From Prevotella sp. (lineage in GTDB: Bacteria; Bacteroidota; Bacteroidia; Bacteroidales; Dysgonomonadaceae), in NCBI GenBank assembly GCA_031263965.1, contig JAISES010000157.1:1-13910 (forward strand): a stretch of DNA of 13,910 nucleotides, written 5' to 3'. The position numbers and the translations under genes were made by a program. This document shows, piece by piece, positions 1 to 7,653 of the stretch. Numbering within the stretch: the first letter of the stretch is position 1; every line of letters begins with the position of its first letter. The notes under the pieces were generated by a model. That model worked only from the letters and a program-made list of their open reading frames with translations. It made no database searches and was not told the origin of the DNA.

Positions 1-50
<50 letters not shown>

Positions 51-106
51 AAATTATTTCTTATATTTCCAAATATATTAAAGGTCATTTTTTTCAAAAT
101 GGCCCT

Positions 107-156
107 AGTCGGTTTAACCCTTTTTCATCGAAAGGGTTAAACCGGCTTTTGTTTTT
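107..156 (+). terminator. Rho-independent terminator upstream of susC
   Basis: Two 17-base arms (107-123 and 131-147) pair perfectly except for one G-T wobble and enclose a 7-base loop. The right arm is followed by a T-rich tail (147-156, TTTTGTTTTT). This is a textbook intrinsic terminator for a plus-strand transcript arriving from the left of the window, and it insulates the susC leader from the GA tract. A flanking A/T-rich stretch on the left could let it work in both directions. Confidence 0.85.
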
Positions 157-213
157 ACGATTATGTTCAATCACGACCTGATAGAATTTTTATAAACCAA
201 ATTATCTAAACTT

Positions 214-3200
214 ATGAGAAAAGTAATTATTTTCTTTTGTATGCTTATCTCATCCGTGTACCTTCTCGGACAAACGGATGTGAAAGGTGTTGTTTTTGAT
301 GCCGAAACAAACGAAACACTCGTTGGCACAAGCGTATCGATCAAAGGTTCGACGCAGGGCGTACTCACTGACGAGAATGGCGCCTATTCAATCAAAGCAA
401 AATCAACCGATGTTTTAGTCTTCAGATTCATCGGATATAATGAGCAGGAAATCACTGTGGGGCAGCAAACAACGATCGAAGTACGCTTAACGGCGGGTGT
501 CACTCTTCAAGAAACGGTCGTTACCGCTTTAGGTATCAAACGGGATGCCCGGGCTTTGGGGTATGCGGTCAGCACAGTCAGGGGTGATGACTTAATAAAG
601 GCCGGTACCACAGTCAATCCAATGACGGCACTTTACGGAAAAGCTGCCGGAGTAGGGATTCAGGCCACAGCTGCCGGACCGATGGGAGGAATAAAGGTTA
701 ATGTGAGAGGTTCGCAAGGATTGGATTCTTCGTCAGGAACACGGCCGTTATTTGTTGTTGATGGCGTACCTATGTACGATACGGAATCGAGCATGGCTTC
801 GCGCGGGTACGATCCGTTAAACTCTTTTGACTATGGGTCGGCAGTTAACGACCTCAATGCAGAAGACATTGAATCCATGGAGATACTGAAAGGAGCGAAA
901 GCCTCTGTTTTATATGGAAGCTTGGGCGCAAACGGTGTTGTGCTGATTACAACGAAAAGCGGGGCCGGAACGCGTGGTTTGGGCGTGCAACTATCTTACG
1001 GGCTGGAAACAGAAGTACCTTACCAATTGATTAAATTTCAGAACGAATACGGTTCGGGAGTAAATGAATACGATATGAGTTATACGGACGACACCAAAAC
1101 GGTACGAAGGGTAGTTAGCAGCCGTTTCGGTTTCGGCCCGAAATTCGATGGCTCGCCAATTATGTTTTTCGATGGCTCGATGCGCAAATACGAACCGTAC
1201 AAAGACAACTACATGGCTCCTTTTCAGAATGGCTCTACATCAAGCTTTTCGGCAGCCATTCAAGGCGGGAATGAGCAGGGAAATATGCGCCTTTCATTGA
1301 GTAATCTTGTTTACGACGGTACTATGCCAAATCAAGGACAGATAAAGAATACGCTCAGCTTTAACGGACAAATGAAAGTATCGTCGCTTGCACGTTTCGA
1401 GTTTGTTCAGAACCTGTACAATGTGAAAAGCACCAACCGCCGCCCGAACCTGCAACGCTTGATTTCGTACGGCGCTTATAACCGCGACTACGATATAGAG
1501 ACCGCTATGAATAGCTATAAAGATGAAAACGGTTATCGGGTGGCTTTAAAAGGCTTATCCAACCTCGATGATAATGGCTGGGGATGGCCGAGCGCTTTTG
1601 CCGGCGACCAGGATGGTTTCTTCACCATGTTGTGGAATAACAACGAAAACAGAAATCACGACAATCGCCTCCACTCGGTAACTTCGGCAAAGGCTTTCTT
1701 AACGCCGCTGCCTTACCTGACGATAACATTGCAGGGCGGTCTCGATTATACCGATACCGAGTATATTAAAAAGAACAAAATAGAGAGAAAAGATCCGGAT
1801 ACCGGCCAAACCGAAGGTGGGTTGTCCCGTTACAGCCGCGAAAGGAATAAAATACAAAACTACGATGTTTTTGTGGCTTTCGACAAGAAGTTCAAAGATG
1901 TGTGGAATGTATATGCCATGGCCGGAACTTCGTACCGGAAAGAAAATTATACATCGGTAGGCGTGGGGACTTACGGTGGGCTTAAATTCCCTGATTACTG
2001 GATGCTGGATAACGGAAAAGAATGGCCGGCTTCGTATGATGACAGAGTTGCCAATTACGGATTGGGAAATGAATCTATGTATAGCGTGTTCGGGCAAGCC
2101 ACACTTTCATACAACATGGAATATGTGCTTGAATTTCAGGCGAGAAACGACTGGACATCCACATTGCCAAAGCTAAACCGTTCCTATTTCTACCCCGGGG
2201 TTTCCCTTATCTGGAACTTTACGGAACGCTTCGAAATACCGAATCTTAATTACGGTAAACTGCGCTTGTCATGGGCCGATGTAGGACGCCCAGCCAATCG
2301 TTATTTTGCATACAGAGCTTACTCCATGGGTTCATTACCTGCACCCAATGCAAATATAAACGATGTAACCGGCCCCGGAGACTTATTCTCAGGAGATTTG
2401 AAGCCGGAACGCAAGCGCGAATTTGAAGCCGGATTTAATCTGCGGTTGTTTAAGCAAAACCTTCTCGAGTTGGATTTTTCCTATTATAACAACACGTTTT
2501 ATAACCAAATTATGCGAGTGCCGTTATCTTCGACGACAGGAGCAGAAGCCATCCGTATCAATGCCGGAGAGATCAATAATCAGGGATTGGAGTTCTTTAT
2601 CAAAGGTACACCGATAAAAATGAATGCTTTTAGTTGGGAACTGTCCTTAAACCTGGCCAAACAATGGGATAAAATTGTAAGCTTATATCCTGGAATTACA
2701 CAGATCAATAGCGAATCCAGTGGTATAATTAACCGGGCCGAAGAAGGTAAGCGCATGGGTAGCCTCTGGATGCAGGATTATGTAAAAGACGAAAATGGCA
2801 ACCGCATAGTGAGCAACTCAGGATTATACCAGATTTCGGATAAGGCAGAAGACCAGATATGCGTAGGAAGCATCAACCCTGATGTGTATGGAGGATTGAT
2901 TTCTAATTTTTATTTTCAGGGCAATTGGGGGATGCTGAACCTGATGGCCGGTATCGACTTCAAGTATGGAGGTAAAGTGATGTCGTACACCAACTATTAC
3001 CTGATGGGCAACGGAGTGAGTGAAGAAACGCTCAAATACCGCGACACGGCTCATGGCGGACTGACATGGACCGAGAAGTTCGCGGATGGCACCACCCGCG
3101 AACGCCACGATGGATTGATTCTTCCGGGAGTAAAAGCCGATGGTTCGCCTAACGATATTATTATCAGCGCATATCAATATTATAGTAGCTTTGGACGGGA

Positions 3201-3474
3201 CGACTCTAAGTATTGGTCTCCGGATCTGATAAAAGACAATAATTACATTAAATTCAGGGAAATGTCACTGAACTATACTTTCTCCAAAAAGATTTCATCC
3301 ATGATGAAACTCCAGAAATTATCGGTAGGACTGACAGCGCGGAATTTATTTTACATATATAAATCGATTCCACATATCGATGCGGAGGCTGTGCTGGGAA
3401 CCAACAGCTGGATAGAAAACAGTAACTATCCGGCCAGCCGTACATTTGGATTTAAAGTCAACGTAAGTTTCTAA
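214..3474 (+). CDS. SusC/RagA-family TonB-dependent outer-membrane transporter
   Basis: Encodes 1086 residues, normal for a SusC-type transporter that carries a glycan, peptide or other large nutrient across the outer membrane using TonB energy, with a SusD lipoprotein as lid. Residues 1-20 are a signal peptide (basic start, hydrophobic core, cleavage near Gly19-Gln20). Residues about 22-92 form the carboxypeptidase-regulatory-like domain typical of the family, with the FIGY motif near 72-75. A TonB-box-like stretch (LQETVVTALG, 98-107) precedes the plug (about 110-250), which shows VRG at 164-166, LFVVDGVP and DIESMEILKGAKASVLYG. The rest is beta-barrel, ending in the aromatic terminal residue Phe1086 after FKVNV. 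susD starts 19 bases downstream, so the two form an operon. No clear TAnnTTTG box was found in the leader, and no ECF sigma or anti-sigma gene is in the window. The substrate cannot be inferred. Confidence 0.96.
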   Translation: MRKVIIFFCMLISSVYLLGQTDVKGVVFDAETNETLVGTSVSIKGSTQGVLTDENGAYSIKAKSTDVLVFRFIGYNEQEITVGQQTTIEVRLTAGVTLQETVVTALGIKRDARALGYAVSTVRGDDLIKAGTTVNPMTALYGKAAGVGIQATAAGPMGGIKVNVRGSQGLDSSSGTRPLFVVDGVPMYDTESSMASRGYDPLNSFDYGSAVNDLNAEDIESMEILKGAKASVLYGSLGANGVVLITTKSGAGTRGLGVQLSYGLETEVPYQLIKFQNEYGSGVNEYDMSYTDDTKTVRRVVSSRFGFGPKFDGSPIMFFDGSMRKYEPYKDNYMAPFQNGSTSSFSAAIQGGNEQGNMRLSLSNLVYDGTMPNQGQIKNTLSFNGQMKVSSLARFEFVQNLYNVKSTNRRPNLQRLISYGAYNRDYDIETAMNSYKDENGYRVALKGLSNLDDNGWGWPSAFAGDQDGFFTMLWNNNENRNHDNRLHSVTSAKAFLTPLPYLTITLQGGLDYTDTEYIKKNKIERKDPDTGQTEGGLSRYSRERNKIQNYDVFVAFDKKFKDVWNVYAMAGTSYRKENYTSVGVGTYGGLKFPDYWMLDNGKEWPASYDDRVANYGLGNESMYSVFGQATLSYNMEYVLEFQARNDWTSTLPKLNRSYFYPGVSLIWNFTERFEIPNLNYGKLRLSWADVGRPANRYFAYRAYSMGSLPAPNANINDVTGPGDLFSGDLKPERKREFEAGFNLRLFKQNLLELDFSYYNNTFYNQIMRVPLSSTTGAEAIRINAGEINNQGLEFFIKGTPIKMNAFSWELSLNLAKQWDKIVSLYPGITQINSESSGIINRAEEGKRMGSLWMQDYVKDENGNRIVSNSGLYQISDKAEDQICVGSINPDVYGGLISNFYFQGNWGMLNLMAGIDFKYGGKVMSYTNYYLMGNGVSEETLKYRDTAHGGLTWTEKFADGTTRERHDGLILPGVKADGSPNDIIISAYQYYSSFGRDDSKYWSPDLIKDNNYIKFREMSLNYTFSKKISSMMKLQKLSVGLTARNLFYIYKSIPHIDAEAVLGTNSWIENSNYPASRTFGFKVNVSF

Positions 3475-3493
3475 ACTCTAAAAAATTACTGAT

Positions 3494-5353
3494 ATGAAAA
3501 AATTAATATATATCTTACTGATAGCATTTCCGCTTACTTGGTTTTCGTGTACCAACGAATTGGATCGTTACTGGGAAGACCCCAGTAAATATACGCCACA
3601 ACCTGATGAAGTTGTTTCCGGGCTGTTTACCCATATGCAAAAGACCCGTTTCTGGCTTGAAGACTATGGCGAATGGTATTGGTTGCTTAATTATAGCATA
3701 TTCGAGATGCCTCAAGTTACCGCACTTGTTCCATATTCTGAAAGTTTTATCAATCATTTTGCCAGTGACGATTATGGCGATTTGGACAAGTATGTATATA
3801 CGGCCAATGGAAATACCTATGGACGGTTTTCGCGCTTCTATACCGACTTAACAAATTATGGACTGATCCGGGATGAAATAAAAGAACTGGAGAAATACGG
3901 AAATCCGACCGACGATGTCGTTATATACCTGCGCCTGGCAACAATACTGAAGAATGTAGTAGCTTTGCAAACAGTTGATTTGTTCAACAGCATTCCATAT
4001 TTTGAAGCTTTCAATGGTTCACAAGCAGTCTTCTTTCCTCAGTACGATGATCCTATGGAGATCTACAAATCGGTTATAGAGGAATACAAAACGATAGCCG
4101 CTGAACTTCCCGGCATATATGACAAGATGTCCACCGGAGCAAAAAAAACATTTGAAACGCAAGATTTGTTCTTCAAGGGAAACATCAATAAATGGGTACA
4201 ATACATCAATTCGCAGAATCTGAATGCCTGTGTCCGTGTTTCCGGCGTTGCCGAAGAATACGTGAAACCCTACATTACCGAGGCTATTAAAAACCTGCCT
4301 ACAGAAGATCTTACCTTTACTTCCCCATACCTGAACGAATGTCGGGTCGGATCGTCAGGAGACGGTGGTATTATACAGCGAGGACGCTATGAGAACTACT
4401 ACCAAATGGCTATCCCCGATGTGATTATGACCCGTATGAACCGGGGCGGAGATGAGTTCGACATCAATGAAGATGATCCGCGTCTACCGACCATTGGTAT
4501 CGGGTTTACGCCGGATGGAACAACAGACAGAGTCGAATATTACGGCGTATCTATGGACTGCGAAAGACTTCGTACTCAGCGAATTAATTTGCCTGTTGGA
4601 GAAGGAAGGCGATGGAATGTAACGATTCCTCTGGATCCTACACCCGGAATTTCTCACTCAAATGTAGTATATCCGAGCCAGCCGATGGACGTAATGGTGC
4701 AATCTTGTATGTGGACATATTATAACCCTGTAACTTATGTCCTGTCCGAAATGCCGCTTCGAATTGTAAGTCAGGCCGAAACCGATTTACTTCTGGCCGA
4801 AGTAGCTCTGAAAAATCTCGCTTCTACCGGTAAGACGGCTGGGGTTCACATTAATGATGCCGTGAAGCATTCTACCGATTACTGGTATATGATGAATCAT
4901 GCTCCGAATTATGCGGGAACAATGTCGAATGCTACCCAAGCCATCGTAACTCCTGATAAGCCTTCTGCTGTGATTATCGGTAATTATGCGAATAAGATTC
5001 AGAGCGAATTTGATGCCGCATCGGGTGTGGAAGATAAAATGGAAATATTGATGCAACAGAAATATATCCACCTGAATATATCGGGAGCTTACGAATTGTT
5101 TGCCGAACTGCGACGCACGCGTCATCCGAAATTGGAACCGATAACTTGTATAATTCCAGCCAAGTCTTTAATAAATCAGACCATGATGCTGGAACGCTTC
5201 ACATTACCGCCATCCGAAAGGGCAAATAATTTTGAGCAGTACTCAAAAGTAATGGAAGATGACAAGTGGGGTAAACCGATATTCTGGGTACCACAATCGA
5301 AGATTAGCGAAACGTATTTCCGTCCGGCTGCTATTAAACCGGCGCTTCCTTAA
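3494..5353 (+). CDS. SusD/RagB-family nutrient-binding outer-membrane lipoprotein
   Basis: Encodes 619 residues and is the partner of the preceding SusC. The N-terminus is a lipoprotein signal: a hydrophobic stretch and a relaxed lipobox WFSC with the lipidated Cys19, followed by acidic residues (Glu22, Asp24) resembling the Bacteroidota surface-export signal. Family features are visible in order: VDLFNSIPYFEAF (161-173) and FPQYDDPMEIYKSVIEE (181-197), which match the SusD helical core; NKWVQYINSQNL (232-243), which matches the KW...NSL segment of the SusD-like_2 type; and SQAETDLLLAEVALKNL later, corresponding to the conserved helix with the AEA-type motif. The protein should sit on the cell surface as the lid of the transporter. 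It is 19 bases downstream of susC and clearly co-transcribed. The downstream neighbour is metA with its own promoter, so no enzyme or binding protein extends this locus in view. Confidence 0.93.
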   Translation: MKKLIYILLIAFPLTWFSCTNELDRYWEDPSKYTPQPDEVVSGLFTHMQKTRFWLEDYGEWYWLLNYSIFEMPQVTALVPYSESFINHFASDDYGDLDKYVYTANGNTYGRFSRFYTDLTNYGLIRDEIKELEKYGNPTDDVVIYLRLATILKNVVALQTVDLFNSIPYFEAFNGSQAVFFPQYDDPMEIYKSVIEEYKTIAAELPGIYDKMSTGAKKTFETQDLFFKGNINKWVQYINSQNLNACVRVSGVAEEYVKPYITEAIKNLPTEDLTFTSPYLNECRVGSSGDGGIIQRGRYENYYQMAIPDVIMTRMNRGGDEFDINEDDPRLPTIGIGFTPDGTTDRVEYYGVSMDCERLRTQRINLPVGEGRRWNVTIPLDPTPGISHSNVVYPSQPMDVMVQSCMWTYYNPVTYVLSEMPLRIVSQAETDLLLAEVALKNLASTGKTAGVHINDAVKHSTDYWYMMNHAPNYAGTMSNATQAIVTPDKPSAVIIGNYANKIQSEFDAASGVEDKMEILMQQKYIHLNISGAYELFAELRRTRHPKLEPITCIIPAKSLINQTMMLERFTLPPSERANNFEQYSKVMEDDKWGKPIFWVPQSKISETYFRPAAIKPALP

Positions 5354-5355
5354 TA

Positions 5356-5445
5356 ATAAGAGGCTGTGTCAAAAATCATTTTCACACTGTTTATCAATGA
5401 ATTAGTGCCTGGTACGGAATGACAGGTTTTTGATACAGCCCTTAT
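5356..5445. repeat. Imperfect 19-bp inverted repeat downstream of susD
   Basis: The arm GGCTGTGTCAAAAA (5362-5375) pairs with TTTTTGATACAGCC (5427-5440) with one G-T wobble. With A5361 bulged out, the pairing continues through ATAAG (5356-5360) and CTTAT (5441-5445). The loop is 51 bases. The A/T run lies on the loop side of the stem rather than after it, so this is not a standard intrinsic terminator. The arrangement resembles the ends of a small insertion element or its remnant, but it may still serve as the 3' end of the susCD transcript. No coding sequence fits inside it. Confidence 0.7.
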
Positions 5446-5516
5446 CTGTATTTAATTGATTGTTGTTGCTTCTGCAAATAGATAACAGAGTTATTCGAAA
5501 GCATAAAAAAACGGAG

Positions 5517-5550
5517 TAAAAGGTGAATAACCTTTTATTCTGTATTTTTT
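5517..5550 (+). terminator. Weak hairpin with T-rich tail upstream of metA
   Basis: An 8-bp stem, TAAAAGGT (5517-5524) with ACCTTTTA (5530-5537), encloses a 5-base loop (GAATA). The following bases to 5550 are T-rich (TTCTGTATTTTTT). It could terminate read-through from susCD just before the metA promoter, or simply overlap the upstream promoter region. The stem is AT-rich and weak. Confidence 0.4.
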
Positions 5551-5551
5551 A

Positions 5552-5559
5552 TACCTTTG
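5552..5559 (+). promoter_or_regulatory. Bacteroidota -7 box of metA
   Basis: TACCTTTG matches the Bacteroidota -7 consensus TAnnTTTG exactly. Transcription would start near 5565, giving a leader of only about 10-17 bases before the metA ATG. That leaves no room for a SAM riboswitch. No clear -33 TTTG/TTG box is visible at the right distance. Confidence 0.65.
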
Positions 5560-5581
5560 TTCTCTTATAAAAAATGAAGTA

Positions 5582-6532
5582 ATGCCAGTAAATATACCGA
5601 ATAATCTTCCGGCAATAGAGATTCTCAAACAAGAGAATATATTTGTAATGAGCCAGTTGCGTGCGAACGAACAAGATATACGTCCCTTACGCGTACTCAT
5701 TCTCAATCTCATGCCAATAAAAATAATGACAGAAACCGACCTTATAAGGTTGCTGTCGAATAATCCCTTGCAGGTGGAGGTGGAGTTTCTGAAATTGAAA
5801 ACGCATACTTCTAAAAATACGCCGGAGGAACATCTGTCTATGTTCTATAAAGAATTTGACGAGATAAAGGAGGATTTCTATGATGGCATGATCATTACAG
5901 GCGCACCTGTAGAATTGTTGGATTTTGAAGAAGTCTATTATTGGGAAGAGATATCATCCATTTTCGATTGGGCCCGCGTGCATGTCACATCCACTTTGTA
6001 TATATGCTGGGCTGCACAGGCTGCCATGTATCATTTCCACGGAGTGAAAAAAGTACCTTTGCCGGAGAAGATGTTCGGAGTTTTCAAGCATGTTGTTCAC
6101 GATAAGCGTTTTCCTCTGTTCAGGGGATTCGATGATGAATTCTATATCCCTCATAGCCGCCATACAACTGTTATGCGTGATGATATACTGAAACACGATG
6201 AATTGAAGATACTTTCAGAATCGGATGATTCGGGAGTAGGCATAGTAACTTCGCGGGGAGGAAGGGAATTTTATTTGACAGGGCATTCCGAATATGCGCC
6301 ATATACTCTTCATAATGAATATGTGAGAGACGTAGAGAAAGAGATGGATATAAAAAAGCCTCTCAATTATTATAAAAATGACAATCCGGCCAACCCTCCT
6401 GTTGTTCTCTGGTCGGGACATGGAAACCTCCTGTTTAATAACTGGTTAAATTATTTTGTATATCAGGAAACTCCATATGATAAAACTAAGATTAAAGATT
6501 TAGGAGAACTCGACCTGATGAATCATAAATAA
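5582..6532 (+). CDS. metA: Homoserine O-acyltransferase (MetA family, probably acetyl-CoA specific)
   Basis: Encodes 316 residues, the usual length of MetA, which acylates homoserine as the first committed step of methionine synthesis in the cytoplasm. The start MPVNIPNNLPAIEIL matches the conserved MetA N-terminus. The catalytic nucleophile is Cys142 in TLYICWAAQAA, and the GHSEY motif supplies His235 and Glu237. Residues GFDDEFYIPHSRHT (182-195) are also conserved. Position 111 is Glu (GAPVELL) where E. coli MetA has Gly; in this family that Glu is associated with acetyl-CoA rather than succinyl-CoA, so the product is predicted to be O-acetylhomoserine. The gene is monocistronic with its own -7 box at 5552 and converges on the HAD gene. 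A two-codon ATG-AAG-TAA at 5574 overlaps the start codon. Confidence 0.95.
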   Translation: MPVNIPNNLPAIEILKQENIFVMSQLRANEQDIRPLRVLILNLMPIKIMTETDLIRLLSNNPLQVEVEFLKLKTHTSKNTPEEHLSMFYKEFDEIKEDFYDGMIITGAPVELLDFEEVYYWEEISSIFDWARVHVTSTLYICWAAQAAMYHFHGVKKVPLPEKMFGVFKHVVHDKRFPLFRGFDDEFYIPHSRHTTVMRDDILKHDELKILSESDDSGVGIVTSRGGREFYLTGHSEYAPYTLHNEYVRDVEKEMDIKKPLNYYKNDNPANPPVVLWSGHGNLLFNNWLNYFVYQETPYDKTKIKDLGELDLMNHK

Positions 6533-6544
6533 AACAGGGAGTGC

Positions 6545-6561
6545 CTAAGAAACTGTTTCTA
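6545..6561. repeat. Short fragment of the dispersed arm repeat between metA and the HAD gene
   Basis: CTAAGAAACTGTTT matches the outer 14 bases of the arm of the repeat family described at 7349 and 10963. The continuation TCTAAA resembles the opposite end of the element reading outward, so the fragment is nearly palindromic. The stop codon of the HAD gene (TAG on the minus strand, 6561-6559) lies inside it. At this length a chance match cannot be excluded. Confidence 0.5.
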
Positions 6562-7287
6562 AATCAGTGATTTCCTATATTCATCCCAACCATCGAACAA
6601 TGCTTCCATCGAGGACAAAACAATATTAGCGCCGGCATCAGCCAAAACTCTATCAGGCATTGGACCTGTATTAACGGCAATAGTAAAAATACCGGCGGCA
6701 ACGGCGGCTTCCACACCTCTCGGAGCATTCTCTATCACCACAGCTTGATTCGGGTATAGATGCCCTGCCTTTTCCAATCCCATCAGATACGGCTCGGGAT
6801 GAGGCTTGCCATTCTCGACATCAAACGCGGTAACTATCCGTTCTTTCTCAAACAGGGCCGGAAAATTATGTTCCAGCTTATTAATAAGCGTCGGCTGTCC
6901 CGTTCCCGTAACAACAGCGCAGATCAAACCTTCATCATGCACTTTTTTTACAAAGTCGTAAGCATAAGGAATCAGGCTGCCGTCATTATATTTCGAAAAC
7001 AACTCTGTTTTAAGCTTATAAATACTTTCTTTCTCCTGAGATGTAGCACTCCTGCCCTTTTCTCTGTTTATCAGATAATCGATAGTATAGCTACCGACCA
7101 TCCCTTCATACAAATAAAACTCTTCGGATGTACTGGGAATATCAAATTGATCCATTGTTTCTTTCCACGACTTGGCATGCCACTTCATAGAGTCGTACAA
7201 CACACCGTCCATATCGAAAAGAACAGCTTTCAGATCAAAGTTTGAATAATTATGCTTGTTGAGATATTCTTTAAATACAGTTGTCAT
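6559..7287 (-). CDS. HAD-superfamily hydrolase, beta-phosphoglucomutase/phosphatase type
   Basis: Encodes 242 residues when started at the ATG at 7287-7285. The frame stays open with an ATG at 7395, but a perfect -7 box (TATCTTTG, 7314-7307) lies between the two, so the shorter form is the one transcribed. HAD motifs are in order: motif I FDMDGVLYDS with the nucleophile Asp25 and Asp27, motif II Thr127 in AVVTGTG, motif III Lys161 in NGKPHPEP, and motif IV VIENAPRGVEAAVAAG. In motif IV the usual acidic pair is Glu186-Asn187. An alpha-helical cap lies between motifs I and II, as in the subfamily I enzymes that act on sugar phosphates or small phosphorylated metabolites in the cytoplasm. The exact substrate cannot be told. 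It is transcribed alone and converges on metA. Confidence 0.9.
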   Translation of the reverse strand: MTTVFKEYLNKHNYSNFDLKAVLFDMDGVLYDSMKWHAKSWKETMDQFDIPSTSEEFYLYEGMVGSYTIDYLINREKGRSATSQEKESIYKLKTELFSKYNDGSLIPYAYDFVKKVHDEGLICAVVTGTGQPTLINKLEHNFPALFEKERIVTAFDVENGKPHPEPYLMGLEKAGHLYPNQAVVIENAPRGVEAAVAAGIFTIAVNTGPMPDRVLADAGANIVLSSMEALFDGWDEYRKSLI

Positions 7288-7306
7288 TCTAAAAAAATTA
7301 ATGCTG

Positions 7307-7314
7307 CAAAGATA
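7307..7314 (-). promoter_or_regulatory. -7 box of the HAD gene
   Basis: On the minus strand TATCTTTG matches TAnnTTTG exactly. It lies 20 bases before the ATG at 7287, so transcription should begin around 7301. This decides the start codon, since an in-frame ATG at 7395 would lie upstream of the transcript. Repeat copy A begins about 35 bases further upstream. Confidence 0.65.
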
Positions 7315-7348
7315 GGTTTTATTTTGGGCATGGAAAAAAGACAACTTG

Positions 7349-7432
7349 CTAAGAAACTGTTTGAATTTTATAGCCAATTTTTTTTCAAATCCCATAATAA
7401 TATTTTTCGCTAAAATTCAAACAGTTACTTAG
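7349..7432. repeat. Repeat copy A: MITE-like 84-bp element with inverted arms
   Basis: The left arm (7350-7370) reads TAAGAAACTGTTTGAATTTT plus A. The right arm (7411-7431) is its reverse complement with a single difference (A to T at the fifth base), and a flanking C/G pair extends the match by one. The centre is AT-rich and includes ATAATAATATTTTTCGC, which recurs exactly in copy B. There is no coding capacity and no clear target duplication. The element sits between the divergent HAD and DUF1460 promoters. It could fold into a long hairpin as RNA or act as a non-autonomous mobile element. Confidence 0.8.
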
Positions 7433-7639
7433 ATTTAAAAATTTTCTAAACAAGCGTATCAAGGCTGACTGTCGGCCAACCCTCGATCATGCCGTCAGAC
7501 GTTCTATACCAATGGAAATGAACATCAAGAAAAAAAAGACTTTCGATAACTTGAAGATAGGAGCACACTCCAAAGCCGAATGTGCTCCTGTCAATTATAT
7601 AAGGAAGTTCTTCCTCTGGCTTCGATTTAAAAAAATTTA
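7433..7639. other. Non-coding stretch between repeat copy A and the DUF1460 promoter
   Basis: No convincing gene is present. A 9-bp stem, AGGAGCACA (7559-7567) with TGTGCTCCT (7581-7589), encloses a 13-base loop, and a smaller inverted repeat AGGAAG/CTTCCT follows at 7602-7615. Neither is followed by a T tract on the plus strand. A 49-codon open frame (7512-7661) runs through this region but looks fortuitous. Confidence 0.5.
7559..7589. repeat. 9-bp stem-loop in the divergent intergenic region
   Basis: The arms 7559-7567 and 7581-7589 pair perfectly around a 13-base loop (CTCCAAAGCCGAA). There is no T tail, so a terminator role is unlikely. It may be an operator, a structured RNA part or a remnant of a REP-like unit. 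It is about 50 bases upstream of the predicted -7 box of the DUF1460 gene. Confidence 0.6.
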
Positions 7640-7647
7640 TATCTTTG
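7640..7647 (+). promoter_or_regulatory. -7 box of the DUF1460-CPBP operon
   Basis: TATCTTTG matches TAnnTTTG exactly. The start of transcription should fall near 7653, giving a leader of about 70 bases. The solo repeat arm (copy C) begins at essentially that point, so it would form the 5' end of the mRNA. A degenerate -33 element (TTCG at 7621-7624) is possible but weak. Confidence 0.6.
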
Positions 7648-7653
7648 CCTTTC

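Noticed and set aside
5446..5581. A SAM riboswitch or other methionine-responsive leader in front of metA.
   Set aside because: The predicted transcription start leaves only about 10-17 leader bases, and the one hairpin upstream (5517-5537) lies before the -7 box and lacks riboswitch architecture.
7288..7395. N-terminal extension of the HAD protein to an ATG at 7395.
   Set aside because: It lies upstream of a perfect -7 box and translates repeat copy A; the HAD domain is complete without it.
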